From assembly GCA_003054655.1 (NCBI GenBank), contig QAYZ01000016.1:558001-622000 (forward strand): DNA of 64,000 nucleotides, in the 5' to 3' direction. Both the position numbers and the translations under genes were made by a program. Below, in pieces: positions 7,495-16,752 of the stretch; within the stretch, counting starts at the first letter, position 1; every line of letters starts with the position of its first letter. This stretch comes from Spartobacteria bacterium LR76. GTDB taxonomy: Bacteria; Verrucomicrobiota; Verrucomicrobiia; Chthoniobacterales; Terrimicrobiaceae. The notes below the pieces were generated by a model, which ran no database searches, had not been told where the DNA came from, and saw only the letters and a list, made by a program, of their open reading frames with translations.

Positions 7495-8955
7495 ATGACC
7501 GAGGCAGCCAGGGAGGATGCGAAAGCATCGTCGGTCGCCTCGGAGGAGGATGGGCGCCTTACGATCGGGACGCTGCGTTACACCAAGGCGGGGCTGCTCG
7601 TGTTGTTCCTGTATCTTTTGTGGGGCGACTTTTGCTTCACGCTCATGGAGACCGTGGTGCCGAGCATCCTGCCGCTGAAGTTCAATAGCATCGGCGCGCC
7701 GAACTGGGCGGTGGGCCTGGCGGTGGTGACGATCCCCAATGCTCTGAGCATGGCGATCAACCCGTGGTTCAGCTTTAAGAGCGACCGCTTCCGGAGCAAG
7801 TGGGGGCGGCGCATTCCCTTTCTCGCGGGGGCCACGCCGCTGCTCGTGTTTTCGCTGATCTTGCTGGGCTTCGTGGAACCCCTGGGCCGGTGGGTGTCGG
7901 CGAAGGTTGCGGGAGGCGTGGTCTCCGAGACGACCGTGCTCATGCTGCTCATGACGTTTTTCATGATCAGCTTCTCGTTCTTCAACATCTTCGTCTCCAC
8001 GTCCTATTACTGCCTCTTCAATGACGTGGTGCCGCGGGCTTACCTGACGCGCTTCATGTCGCTTTTCCGCATGGTTGGGCTGGGCGCGAATGCGGCGTAC
8101 AATTTCTTCCTCCTCCAGTATGCCAACTCCCACATGCGCGAGATCTTTGTCGGTTCGGGGCTGCTTTACCTGATCACGTTTGCCGTCGTGTGCTGGAAGG
8201 TTCGCGAGGGCAGCTATCCGCCGCCACCGCCCAATGTCGACCACCAGACCGGCGCGCTTTCGTCCATCCGCACGTACCTGCGCGAGTGCTTCACGCATCG
8301 CTTTTACTGGTTTCTCTTTCTCAGCAGTGCCTGCGTCGCGATGACCTGGGTCACGGGAACCTACTCGCTGCTCTATCAGACGAAGTACCTCGGGGTCGAC
8401 ATCGGCTTTGTCGGCAAGGTCAGCGCGGCGAGCGGCATCCTGGGAATCCTCCTGCTCTATCCAGCGGCGAGCCTGGCGGATCGCATCCATCCGCTCCGCG
8501 TGCTGCTGCTCGCCGCCATCCTCCAGACGGGTATCGGCACTCTGAGCATCGCCTATGCGATGACCCGTCCGCTGATGTCGATCGAGACGGTGACGACGAT
8601 CTTTCTCATCATGACGGTGCTCTGGCTGCCGGTGACGGCGCTGTACGGAGCCGCCGAACTGCCCGCCTTCATGCGGCTGTTTCCTCTGGATCGCTACGCG
8701 CAGTTTGGATCAGCCAATGCTCTCATTCGGTCGCTCGGTCTCATCGTGGGCGGAGTAACCTGCGGCGCGTTTCTGGATTTTGCCAAAAAATTCCATCCCG
8801 TTCCGGAGTATGCCTTCCGGTTCCTTCCGGTCTGGACCTTTGTCTTTCAGGCGGGCATCGCAGTGTTTCTCCTCCTGGTCTACCGCGAGTGGAAGCGCCT
8901 GGGCATGCGGGACAACATCGCTCCCGAGTCTCTGGCCCGGCATCACTCTCTATGA
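7495..8955 (+). CDS. MFS sugar transporter (GPH/SLC45-like)
   Basis: The product is 486 aa with about 12 membrane helices. After the first helix it has ETVVPSILPLKF, then a cytoplasmic SDRFRSKWGRRIPF loop, the major-facilitator signature between helices 2 and 3 as found in glycoside-pentoside-hexuronide and sucrose (SLC45-like) carriers. It most likely imports the oligosaccharide cut by the adjacent GH36 and GH42 enzymes. The start is uncertain: the ATG at 7495 lacks a clear ribosome site, and an upstream TTG at 7390 overlaps the regulatory element. The stop overlaps the next start (ATGA). Confidence 0.8.
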   Translation: MTEAAREDAKASSVASEEDGRLTIGTLRYTKAGLLVLFLYLLWGDFCFTLMETVVPSILPLKFNSIGAPNWAVGLAVVTIPNALSMAINPWFSFKSDRFRSKWGRRIPFLAGATPLLVFSLILLGFVEPLGRWVSAKVAGGVVSETTVLMLLMTFFMISFSFFNIFVSTSYYCLFNDVVPRAYLTRFMSLFRMVGLGANAAYNFFLLQYANSHMREIFVGSGLLYLITFAVVCWKVREGSYPPPPPNVDHQTGALSSIRTYLRECFTHRFYWFLFLSSACVAMTWVTGTYSLLYQTKYLGVDIGFVGKVSAASGILGILLLYPAASLADRIHPLRVLLLAAILQTGIGTLSIAYAMTRPLMSIETVTTIFLIMTVLWLPVTALYGAAELPAFMRLFPLDRYAQFGSANALIRSLGLIVGGVTCGAFLDFAKKFHPVPEYAFRFLPVWTFVFQAGIAVFLLLVYREWKRLGMRDNIAPESLARHHSL

Positions 8956-9944
8956 AACCATCCGCGATCTTCCTTCTCGATGAGGAGAACTGGCACACCG
9001 TCTACGGGCCGGAGGAACGATCACGCCTGTCGAGCCTGCTGCATCAGCCCCTGCGGTTCTTCACGCGGGAATCCATCCGCCAGGCCGGGGACGCCCTGTT
9101 CGACGCCGACATCATTTTTTCCGGATGGGGCATGCCTGTTTGCGACCGGGAGTTTCTGGACGCCGCCCCGAATCTCAAGGCGATCTTTTACGCAGCGGGC
9201 AGCACGAACCCATTTGCGACCGAGGCGCTATGGGAACGCGAGATCATCGTGAGCACGGCAAATCCCGCCCTGGCGATCACGGTGGCCGAGTTTGTCCTCG
9301 CCCAGATCCTGCTCAGCCAGAAACGGACGTGGCAGCTCATGCGCGAGGCGCGCGAAAGCCGCATCTGCCGCCGCCGGATCGGCCCGGGAAATTACTTCAG
9401 CACGATCGGCCTGATCTCGCTGGGCACGATCGCCCGGCATCTCCTGAAGCTCCTCGGCAGCTTTTGCTTCAATGTCGTCGCCTACGATCCGTTTGTTTCC
9501 CACGAGGAGGCTCACCGGCTCGGCGTCGAAAAGGTCTCGCTGGACGAGCTTTTCCAGGTTTCCGATGTGGTCTCGCTGCACACGCCGCTCCTGCCGGAGA
9601 CGATCGGCATGATCAAGGAGCACCACTTCGAGCTGATGAAGCATGGCGCCACCTTCATCAATACGGCGCGCGGCGCGATCGTCGACGAGGCGGGAATGAT
9701 CGCCGCGCTGCGCGTGCGGAACGACCTCTGCGCCGTACTGGATGTGACGGAGAGCGAGCCTCCCGCGCAGTCCTCCGCATTGTACGAATTGCCCAATGTC
9801 TTTCTCACGCCCCATATCGCGGGTGCGCTGGGCGCGGAGTGCCGACGGCTCGGCGCGATGGCCGTGGACGAGTACGAGCGGTATCTCAATGGCGATCCGC
9901 TGCAAGGACTCGTCACCGGTTCCTCATTCGCCAGCCACGTTTAA
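8952..9944 (+). CDS. D-isomer-specific 2-hydroxyacid dehydrogenase
   Basis: The protein is 330 aa, the normal length for the family. The NAD-binding Rossmann segment is at about 153-161 (GLISLGTIA). The catalytic residues appear in place: Arg240 in NTARG, Glu269 in TESEP and His288 in TPHIAG. The ATG overlaps the transporter stop in an ATGA junction, so translation is probably coupled. Such enzymes oxidise or reduce 2-hydroxy acids with NAD(P); in a galactoside operon it may handle a sugar acid, but that is inference. Confidence 0.85.
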   Translation: MKPSAIFLLDEENWHTVYGPEERSRLSSLLHQPLRFFTRESIRQAGDALFDADIIFSGWGMPVCDREFLDAAPNLKAIFYAAGSTNPFATEALWEREIIVSTANPALAITVAEFVLAQILLSQKRTWQLMREARESRICRRRIGPGNYFSTIGLISLGTIARHLLKLLGSFCFNVVAYDPFVSHEEAHRLGVEKVSLDELFQVSDVVSLHTPLLPETIGMIKEHHFELMKHGATFINTARGAIVDEAGMIAALRVRNDLCAVLDVTESEPPAQSSALYELPNVFLTPHIAGALGAECRRLGAMAVDEYERYLNGDPLQGLVTGSSFASHV

Positions 9945-9968
9945 CCGCGGTACGGCTTTCCGATCTTT

Positions 9969-12041
9969 ATGAGCGCCCGCTCTCTTCTCTTCCCTCATTT
10001 CGCGAAAATCCTGCACGGGGGAGACTACAATCCCGACCAGTGGCTCCATGCGCCGGAGGTCATCGACGAAGACTTTCGCCTCATGCCGCTGGCGGGGTGC
10101 AATACCTTCTCGGTCGGAATCTTCAGTTGGACCAGCTACGAACGGCAGGAGGGTGTCTTCACCTTCGACTGGCTGGACGACATCATGGACCGCATGGCCA
10201 AAGCGGGCAATCGTGTGGTATTGGCTACTCCCAGCGGGGCCAAGCCGGCCTGGATGGCAAAGAAGTATCCCGAGATTCGTCGTGTGAATGCCTCCGGCGT
10301 GCGCGAGCCGCAGTGGCATCGCCAGAATCACTGCTGGGCGTCGCGCGTCTATCGGGAAAAGGTCGCGATTATCAACACCAGGCTGGCCGAGCGCTATGCG
10401 AGCCACCCCGCGCTGGCCATGTGGCATGTCTCCAATGAGCTCGGCAATGACGATCTCTTCGGCCAGTGTTATTGCCCGCTCTGCCTCGCGGAGTGGCAGC
10501 GCTGGCTGGAGCGCCGCTACGGTTCGCTGGAAAATCTCAACCGCGCGTGGTGGGCCAGCTTCTGGAGTCATGAGTTCACCGCCTGGGACGAGATCGACCC
10601 TCGCGACTGGAGCATGGACGGGCTCTCGGTGGACTGGATGCGGTTTCGCAACTGGCAGATCAAGGATTGGTATGAATTCGAAGCCGCAACGCTGCGGCCT
10701 ATCACGCCCGCCATCCCGATCACCACGAATTTCATGGGCCTCCTGCCGTACATCAACTACGCGGAACTCGCGCGCAGTGTCGATGTCATCGCTGATGACC
10801 AGTACCCGGCCTACGACCTCGACGATCCGGAGATGGTGGATTCGGCCGTGAAGATCAGCTTCAAGGACGACGTGTACCGGTGCTTCAAACCGGATCGCCC
10901 GTGGATGCTGATGGAGAGCTGCCCGGACGCCCCGCAGTGGAAGCCGATCATGCGGCCCAAGCCCGCCGAGGTGCACCAGCTTGAGATGCTTCAGGCGCTC
11001 GGGCACGGGGCCGAGGGCACCTGCTATTTCCAATGGCGCAAGGGCCTCGGCAGCCGCGAAAAACTCCACGGAGCGGTCGTGGATCATTCCGGGCGGGAAG
11101 ACAGCCGCGTCTTTCGCAGCGTCGTCTCGCTCGCTGAGAAATACGAAAAGCTCACGCCGATCCTGGGATCGACCATCACGGCCGAGGTCGGGCTGGTTTA
11201 CGACTGGGAGGCTCGCTGGGGGCTGGAAAACTCCGAGGGCGCGGCAGGGAGGAACTGGGATTACGAATCCGTCGCCTATGCGAACTACCGCCCCTTCTGG
11301 GAGCAGGGTGTCGCGGTCGACATCTTTGCGAGCGAGGCGGAGTTTTCGCCGTACAAGCTGCTCATCCTCCCGCAGCTCTGGATGTTGAAACCCGGGGTGG
11401 CAACTCGCCTCCGGGCCTTTGTCGAGGGCGGTGGCGTATTGGTATCTACCGGCTACCTGGGCATCTGCAATGAAAGTAATCTCTGCTTCCCCGGCGGCTG
11501 GCCCGGCGACGGCCTGATGGATCTCTTTGGGATCTGGAATGAAGAATACGATACGCTCCCGGATAAACGCCCCGTCCCGCTCGCGGTCGAGGCTGGCCAT
11601 CCGCTGGCGAAACAGGCCGCAATGCTTGCCGGTAAGGAAGTGTGCGCCAGCCTGCATGCTAATGGGGCCGAAGTCGTCGCGCGCTATGTCGATGGCCGGT
11701 TCCAGGGCGCTCCGGCCATCACGGTGAAGCGTCACGGTCGCGGCGAGGCGTGCTATGTCGGCTCCCGGCTCGACCTGGAGTCCCTCCGGGTCCTGGCCCG
11801 TGATTTCACGCGACGGCTGGAACTGACGAAGCCCTTCCCGGCTGAGATTCCCGTCGGCGTGGCCGTGCAGCAGCGCATCGACGACACGCAGCGGTTTGTC
11901 TTCCTGGAGAACTTCACTCCCCATCCGCAGGTCGTCGACCTCGGCGGGGTGACTGCCAGCGACATGATCTCCGGGGAAACCCGCATGGGTCTCCTGACTC
12001 TCTCGCCCGCGCAATCCACCGTCCTCGCGATCCCGAGATAG
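9969..12041 (+). CDS. GH42 beta-galactosidase
   Basis: The 690-aa length and domain order fit GH42: an N-terminal TIM barrel (GGDYNPDQW at about 17-25), a trimerisation domain and a C-terminal beta domain. The acid/base is Glu157 in WHVSNELG and the nucleophile Glu316 in MLMESCP. Cys122 with Cys168, Cys170 and Cys173 matches the zinc site known from the Thermus A4 enzyme. No signal peptide is seen. It is third in the operon, 24 bp after the dehydrogenase. It should release beta-linked galactose from imported oligosaccharides. Confidence 0.9.
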   Translation: MSARSLLFPHFAKILHGGDYNPDQWLHAPEVIDEDFRLMPLAGCNTFSVGIFSWTSYERQEGVFTFDWLDDIMDRMAKAGNRVVLATPSGAKPAWMAKKYPEIRRVNASGVREPQWHRQNHCWASRVYREKVAIINTRLAERYASHPALAMWHVSNELGNDDLFGQCYCPLCLAEWQRWLERRYGSLENLNRAWWASFWSHEFTAWDEIDPRDWSMDGLSVDWMRFRNWQIKDWYEFEAATLRPITPAIPITTNFMGLLPYINYAELARSVDVIADDQYPAYDLDDPEMVDSAVKISFKDDVYRCFKPDRPWMLMESCPDAPQWKPIMRPKPAEVHQLEMLQALGHGAEGTCYFQWRKGLGSREKLHGAVVDHSGREDSRVFRSVVSLAEKYEKLTPILGSTITAEVGLVYDWEARWGLENSEGAAGRNWDYESVAYANYRPFWEQGVAVDIFASEAEFSPYKLLILPQLWMLKPGVATRLRAFVEGGGVLVSTGYLGICNESNLCFPGGWPGDGLMDLFGIWNEEYDTLPDKRPVPLAVEAGHPLAKQAAMLAGKEVCASLHANGAEVVARYVDGRFQGAPAITVKRHGRGEACYVGSRLDLESLRVLARDFTRRLELTKPFPAEIPVGVAVQQRIDDTQRFVFLENFTPHPQVVDLGGVTASDMISGETRMGLLTLSPAQSTVLAIPR

Positions 12042-12048
12042 CTTTCCC

Positions 12049-12222
12049 GTGAGGGATGGGGCAATCGTGCTTCCTCACGATGTCCGCGTGACCACGGTCA
12101 ATTCGGTGGCTAATACCATCGACGGGCTGGGGGCTAAAGGGTTCCCATTCGTCACGGTTTCCGAGTTGATCGCGATGGACCGCCCGAAGGCCGCCACCCG
12201 CCAGCGCAAACCGCCTCCTTAA
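12049..12222 (+). pseudogene. Polysaccharide deacetylase (NodB-type) C-terminal remnant
   Basis: Just after the GH42 stop, an open stretch of 57 codons reads DGAIVLPHDVRVTTVNS, then GLGAKGFPFVTVSELIA before its stop. This is the closing part of the NodB/polysaccharide deacetylase fold (the HD-containing strand, then the FVTVSEL strand). The N-terminal and catalytic parts are absent. It is likely the scar of a deletion in the carbohydrate locus. Confidence 0.6.
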
Positions 12223-12522
12223 CTGCCGGCAAGCCGTAAGCCCCTGTCGAGCCTGTTGCGTCACGGCGAACGCCCATTTTCACATCCGGGGATCACAGTC
12301 GTCATCTTTCCTGCAAAATCCGGCAAGTACGAAACTTAGCAGCGCTTTACCATGGACTGCGACATGGGACTGATCGTTGTCTATCAGGACGATGTCATCG
12401 CATATTTCGACATCACGGATGGCGGGGTAACTGATTTGGGGATAATCAGTTGATTTAGCTATTGGTCGGAGCCTTGCGATCCGCGCGCAGTCCGCTCTTG
12501 CAGGGAGGGAGCGGGTTCTTTA
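12223..12522. other. Intergenic region upstream of lacI
   Basis: No gene is convincing here. A 33-codon frame (12352-12453) has no recognisable features. An inverted repeat AACTGAT / ATCAGTT (12429-12435 and 12445-12451, nine bases apart) may be part of the lacI control region; its AACTGA arms resemble the core of the 15-bp element. Confidence 0.4.
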
Positions 12523-12537
12523 CTTTCTCAGTTAATG
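12523..12537 (-). promoter_or_regulatory. Regulatory element copy D over the lacI start codon
   Basis: CTTTCTCAGTTAATG matches the reverse-complement consensus at 13 of 15 positions and includes the lacI start codon. Its orientation is opposite to lacI, which suits autorepression more than a promoter role. Confidence 0.5.
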
Positions 12538-13620
12538 CCTCCCCGTGTGACCCAGCGCGATATCGCGCGTGAAGCTGGTATTTCCCATGTGGCTGTCTCC
12601 CTGGCCCTGCGTGATCACCACTCGATCTCCAAGGAAACCAAGGATCGGGTGAGGGAAATCGCGCAGAGGATCGGCTATAGTCCGGACCCTCTCCTCTTTA
12701 GCCTTTCCGCCTACCGGAAGGCTAACAGGCCGGCAGCCTATCATAGCAATCTCGCCTGGCTGAACACCTATGCCAATCCCAAGGAACTCTATATCGGGGA
12801 TTTTTGCGAATACTTTGCCGGGGCCCGGCAAAGATGCATTGAGCTGGGATACGTTCTTGAGGAGATTCGCATGGCCGATTTTGATCATAACGCCGCCCGC
12901 GTTCGCCGCGTATTGCGCAACCGGGGTATCAAGGGAATCCTGCTCGCTCCGGCGGAGGCTCCTGATGCCGAGCTGGATCTCGACTTGTCGAGCTTCTCCG
13001 CGGTGCGGTTTGGCTACAGTTTCAAATCCCCGGTCCTTCACACCGTCTCCAATGCGCAGTTTCGTACCGCATCCCTGGCCGTCGAGCATCTCCTGGAGTT
13101 AGGGTACCAGCGGATAGGGATGTTCATTAGTGAGGATCTGAATATCCGCACGGGGGGGAACTTCATGGGGGGCTTTAACGCGTCACTCCACAAGATCCCA
13201 AAGGAAAGGTGGATCCCTCCATACCGCCAAATGCAGATGGGGGACCGGTCTGAGGTCCGGCGGTGGCTGGACCGGTGCAAGGTGGACTGCGTGATCAGCC
13301 ATGGCTTCTGGCTCCTGATGGTCTTGATGGAGCTCGGCGTGCGGATTCCCGAGGATATCGGCTACGTCGATCTCGCTCTGAACGCGAATGAGGCCAAAGT
13401 CAGTGGAATGCGGCAGAATTCCTTCATGGTCGGTGCCATGGCGGTCGATCAACTCAATGGCCTGATGATTCATGGCGAGTTGGGCGTGCCCAAGGTGCCA
13501 ATGCATATATATGTCGAGGGCGAATGGTTCGAGGGCACGACCGTCAGGCAGCAGCCAGAGCGGAAGCCCAGCCCGGGGAAAAAACCGCCTCGATCCCCAA
13601 AATCGACCAGGCTTAACTGA
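12535..13620 (+). CDS. LacI/GalR-family transcriptional regulator
   Basis: This 361-aa protein has an N-terminal LacI helix-turn-helix (about residues 6-25, TQRDIAREAGISHVAVSLAL) and a periplasmic-binding-protein-like effector domain (IKGILLAPAEAP, LGYQRIGMFISED, IPEDIGYVDL). The C-terminal 25 residues are basic and Pro-rich, an unusual tail. It sits inside the sugar locus. Element copy D overlaps its start and copy E contains its stop codon, so it is the best candidate for the protein that binds the element. The effector is unknown, probably a galactoside. Confidence 0.88.
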   Translation: MPPRVTQRDIAREAGISHVAVSLALRDHHSISKETKDRVREIAQRIGYSPDPLLFSLSAYRKANRPAAYHSNLAWLNTYANPKELYIGDFCEYFAGARQRCIELGYVLEEIRMADFDHNAARVRRVLRNRGIKGILLAPAEAPDAELDLDLSSFSAVRFGYSFKSPVLHTVSNAQFRTASLAVEHLLELGYQRIGMFISEDLNIRTGGNFMGGFNASLHKIPKERWIPPYRQMQMGDRSEVRRWLDRCKVDCVISHGFWLLMVLMELGVRIPEDIGYVDLALNANEAKVSGMRQNSFMVGAMAVDQLNGLMIHGELGVPKVPMHIYVEGEWFEGTTVRQQPERKPSPGKKPPRSPKSTRLN

Positions 13621-13641
13621 GAAAGCAGGTTCACTGATTGA
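13611..13641 (+). promoter_or_regulatory. Regulatory element copy E
   Basis: 13611-13625 is an exact GCTTAACTGAGAAAG that includes the lacI stop codon. GATTGA follows 17 bases after TTAACT. It points toward the secreted lectin-like protein and the heparinase-type lyase. Confidence 0.6.
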
Positions 13642-13714
13642 GAACCCTTCTTCGTGATGGTTAGGTGAAATCGCGATGCATAGTCGCCATGGTCCCTCCA
13701 CCTCATTTCTCCTC

Positions 13715-14461
13715 ATGAAAAGTTCACCCAAACTCTTGTTTCAAACGACGATTCTCGTTTCGGGTCTCCTGGCTGCCAGCTTTCCCGGCCTCGCGGCGGA
13801 CGATCTGAATGTCATTTATTCCACGGGATTCGAGCGGCCGGATTACACGCCCAAGGATCAACTCAAGGATGAGCGGTTCTTCGATCGCTGGTACGGCAGC
13901 GGCGACGGTGGTTCCTGCATCGTGAAGATCACGGACGAGGAGGCGCATGAGGGGGCGCAGAGCCTGATGATGGAGGACCGGACCAGCACCGGGGTTCCCT
14001 TCGTGGGGAGAAACATGTCCGAGATGATCACCAATGCGGAGGTCTCCGTGGCGGTCAAGCTAGTGGCGCCAGATACCGCCTGGCGCATGGATTTCCGTAA
14101 CGATGAAGCCATCACTTTCATGGTCGCTCATGGCTGGAATCCGGAATGGAATGAGAGCGGACTCATCGTCCGAACCGAGAAAAACATGGGGCACGCCACG
14201 CCGGAGGATTTCATCAAGGGAATTTCTGATTCCGAGATCGGCTATAATCCGACGGAGTGGAACGTCATTTCCTGCCGCTTCGACGACAAGACGAAGACAT
14301 TCTCCCTTTCCGTCAACGGCAAGGTCGTGCTCGCAATCGAGAAGGACGACCGGGTCGACTGGAAGTTCAATCGCTTTTACCTCGCGACCGGCTGGGGATC
14401 GGGAGACACCCCGCAGTTGAAAGCCTGGTTTGATGATCTCGTGATCGCGGGCAAACCCTAA
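13715..14461 (+). CDS. Secreted concanavalin-A-like (lectin/glucanase-fold) protein
   Basis: The 248-aa product has a signal peptide (KSSPKL, hydrophobic TTILVSGLLAASFPGLAA). The mature protein has a jelly-roll-like pattern: STGFERPDY, HEGAQSLMMEDRT, VSVAVKLVAPDTAWRMDF, FSLSVNGKVVLAIE and a closing WFDDLVIAG strand. This is typical of ConA-like carbohydrate-binding or lyase folds. I see no catalytic motif I can name. It lies behind element copy E and ahead of the heparinase-type lyase, so it probably works outside the cytoplasm on the same polysaccharide. An ATG at 13676 would add a 13-residue extension that breaks the signal peptide. Confidence 0.6.
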   Translation: MKSSPKLLFQTTILVSGLLAASFPGLAADDLNVIYSTGFERPDYTPKDQLKDERFFDRWYGSGDGGSCIVKITDEEAHEGAQSLMMEDRTSTGVPFVGRNMSEMITNAEVSVAVKLVAPDTAWRMDFRNDEAITFMVAHGWNPEWNESGLIVRTEKNMGHATPEDFIKGISDSEIGYNPTEWNVISCRFDDKTKTFSLSVNGKVVLAIEKDDRVDWKFNRFYLATGWGSGDTPQLKAWFDDLVIAGKP

Positions 14462-14515
14462 GCAACACACATAGCTGACCCTTCCCAACAGACATTTCCT
14501 ATCGGGTTCCCATCC

Positions 14516-16729
14516 ATGCGCGATTCTTGTTCTGGCATCCTATTGAGCAGCCGCGCCGTCCTTGCCTTGGGCGGAGCCGTCCTCCTCCAGCTTTGCCTTC
14601 CGGGCTGCGACAGTCATTCCAATGTGGTCTCCCCGGAGAAAAATGCGGATGCCTTAGCGGCTTCTCCGAGTCCTGCCGCCGTGAGCTTTCGCGAGCCATC
14701 GCCGTTGGAAAAAGACCTGTTTTCCGCCCTGGACCTGACCACTCCCAGCCTGGCTCCGGTGCGGGATGCTGTGGGACGGGGAGACTATGACAGCGCCACG
14801 AAGGCATTTGCCGGCTATTTGCGTCAGCGAACGAATGTTACGTGGACGGTGAAACCGGCGGCAAAGACCAGGCCCGACTTGAAGGTCGCGAACGATGCCG
14901 TTGCTGGAACGCTCCAGGGAGGTAATGTCCAGCTCTCTCACACCTTTCCGGATGGCAAGGTCGACTGGTTCTGCGATCCCACGGGCACTTCGCCGGAGAA
15001 TCCCAAGAATAACGAGTGGCAATGGCAGTTGAACCGCATGATGTTCTGGGACGCGTTGGGTGACGCGTACGCCGTGACCAAGGATGAGAAATACGCCCGC
15101 ACTTTTGCTGATCATTTGCGCTCGTGGACCGCGCAATGCCCGGTGCCGGATGTGATCCAGGTACAGGCCGGGTCCGCCTGGCGGCCCATCGAGGCGGGGC
15201 TGCGCATGGCTAATGCCTGGCCTGCGGCCTATCAGCGCTTCCTTCAGTCTCCCTCCGTGACCGATGCCGATCTGGTGACGTATGCCCACTCGGTGCTCGA
15301 TCACGGTCGCTACCTGCGGAAGTTTGCGGCCAAGGAGGATGGCAACCACCTCACCATGGGAATGTCCGGCCTGTATTCGGCAGGGGCGTTTTTCCCCGAG
15401 TTCAAGGAGTCTGCAGACTGGCGCAAGTTTGCCGTCGACACCCTGGCGAGGGATGCCGCCGTCCAGTTCCTGCCCGATGGCGGGCAGTTTGAGCTCACGC
15501 CGGGCTATCATAATGTCGCGCTGGATAATTTTCTTAAGATCGCCGAGGTGGCGAAGATGACCGGACGGGCTGATGATATCCCGCCAGTCTACTGGGCGAT
15601 GGCCGAAAAGGCCTATGATTACAATCTGGCGCTGATGACTCCGGATCGCCTCCTCCCGTGCTTCAACGACTCGTGGCCGCTTAGCGCCGGATACATTTAT
15701 TCCCGTGCATCGGCTCTCTTTCCGGATCGGAAAGACTTCCAGTGGGCTTTGACCAATGGCGACCAGGGCGCACCGCCGGCCTTCACCTCAAAGTTCCTCG
15801 ACTGGACCGGCTACGCCATCATGCGTTCCGGCTGGGAGCGGAATGCTAACTATCTCGTCTTCGACATAGGCCCGGCCGGCCATGGGCATATCCATCAGGA
15901 TAAACTCGGCGTCGTGCTGTGGGCCTGGGGCCGCCGCTTGCTCATGGACGTGGGCGGGGGGAGCTACGAAAAGAGCAAGTGGCGCGCCTGGTCGATCTCC
16001 ACGGCGGCGCAGAATTGCGTGTTGATCGATGGCCTGTCGCAGAACATCGCGGAAGAGTGGAAACCGGGCGGCCATTCGAAAGACGCTCGCTATGTTTCCC
16101 AGCAGCCCATCGACGCGGGCTGGATCAGCACGCCGGAGTACGACTACGCCAAGGGGACTTACGACGGGGAGTTCACCGATCCGCCGGATAAAAACGCCAT
16201 CTTCTTTTACCCCAGGAAGAGCAAGGGTAAGATCGCCACGCAGATCCGCGAGGTTTTCTTCCTGAAGCCCGACATCTATGTCATCCGCGACACCGCAGTG
16301 CCGAATGACGACCAGCCTCACACCGCCCAGGCTCGGTGGCATCTCGCCAGCGTCAAGACCGCCTTTGACGCGGCCACCGGCGCGGTTGTCACGCAGGACC
16401 CGGGGAAGGCAAATCTCGCCGTCATCCCGCTGCTGCGCAATGGCCTGGAGGTCCGGACCGCCTCCGCCCAGGAGGAGCCGGAAATCCTCGGCTGGGATGT
16501 GCGCAAGGATCAGACGCCCGCCCGCATTTCCGCCACCACAATCCTGCAGACCCGCCAGGCCACGGGACGCCAGGAGTTCCTCACTCTGCTCCTGCCCATC
16601 AAGCCCGGCGCGGAAAACCCGGTAGAACGTATTTCAGAGACTGCCCCGTTTGAGATTCGTCTCAAGGATGGCCGCCGTTTTCAAGTCATCGCGGAGACTG
16701 GCTCTCCGCTGAAAGTCGTCGCCTTCTAG
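14516..16729 (+). CDS. Heparinase II/III-family polysaccharide lyase, lipoprotein
   Basis: The 737-aa product begins with a lipoprotein signal ending in CLPGC (Cys31). The middle is an alpha/alpha-toroid domain with GNHLTMG (Asn277, His278) and FELTPGYHN (Tyr331), positions matching the catalytic Asn/His and Tyr of PL15/PL17-type lyases. A C-terminal heparinase II/III beta domain follows, with GHGHIHQD (His456, 458, 460). These enzymes cleave uronic-acid polysaccharides by beta-elimination. It is probably anchored outside the cytoplasm and initiates breakdown before uptake. The actual polysaccharide (alginate-, heparin- or other uronan-like) is unknown. Confidence 0.8.
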   Translation: MRDSCSGILLSSRAVLALGGAVLLQLCLPGCDSHSNVVSPEKNADALAASPSPAAVSFREPSPLEKDLFSALDLTTPSLAPVRDAVGRGDYDSATKAFAGYLRQRTNVTWTVKPAAKTRPDLKVANDAVAGTLQGGNVQLSHTFPDGKVDWFCDPTGTSPENPKNNEWQWQLNRMMFWDALGDAYAVTKDEKYARTFADHLRSWTAQCPVPDVIQVQAGSAWRPIEAGLRMANAWPAAYQRFLQSPSVTDADLVTYAHSVLDHGRYLRKFAAKEDGNHLTMGMSGLYSAGAFFPEFKESADWRKFAVDTLARDAAVQFLPDGGQFELTPGYHNVALDNFLKIAEVAKMTGRADDIPPVYWAMAEKAYDYNLALMTPDRLLPCFNDSWPLSAGYIYSRASALFPDRKDFQWALTNGDQGAPPAFTSKFLDWTGYAIMRSGWERNANYLVFDIGPAGHGHIHQDKLGVVLWAWGRRLLMDVGGGSYEKSKWRAWSISTAAQNCVLIDGLSQNIAEEWKPGGHSKDARYVSQQPIDAGWISTPEYDYAKGTYDGEFTDPPDKNAIFFYPRKSKGKIATQIREVFFLKPDIYVIRDTAVPNDDQPHTAQARWHLASVKTAFDAATGAVVTQDPGKANLAVIPLLRNGLEVRTASAQEEPEILGWDVRKDQTPARISATTILQTRQATGRQEFLTLLLPIKPGAENPVERISETAPFEIRLKDGRRFQVIAETGSPLKVVAF

Positions 16730-16752
16730 CCATCCAACCCGCATCGATCACC

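Noticed and set aside
9924-12014. 696-codon open frame antisense to GH42
   Set aside because: It mirrors the GH42 gene and translates to His/Arg-rich low-complexity sequence without domains.
12352-12453. 33-codon ORF before lacI
   Set aside because: Too short, no features and no ribosome site; left as part of the control region.
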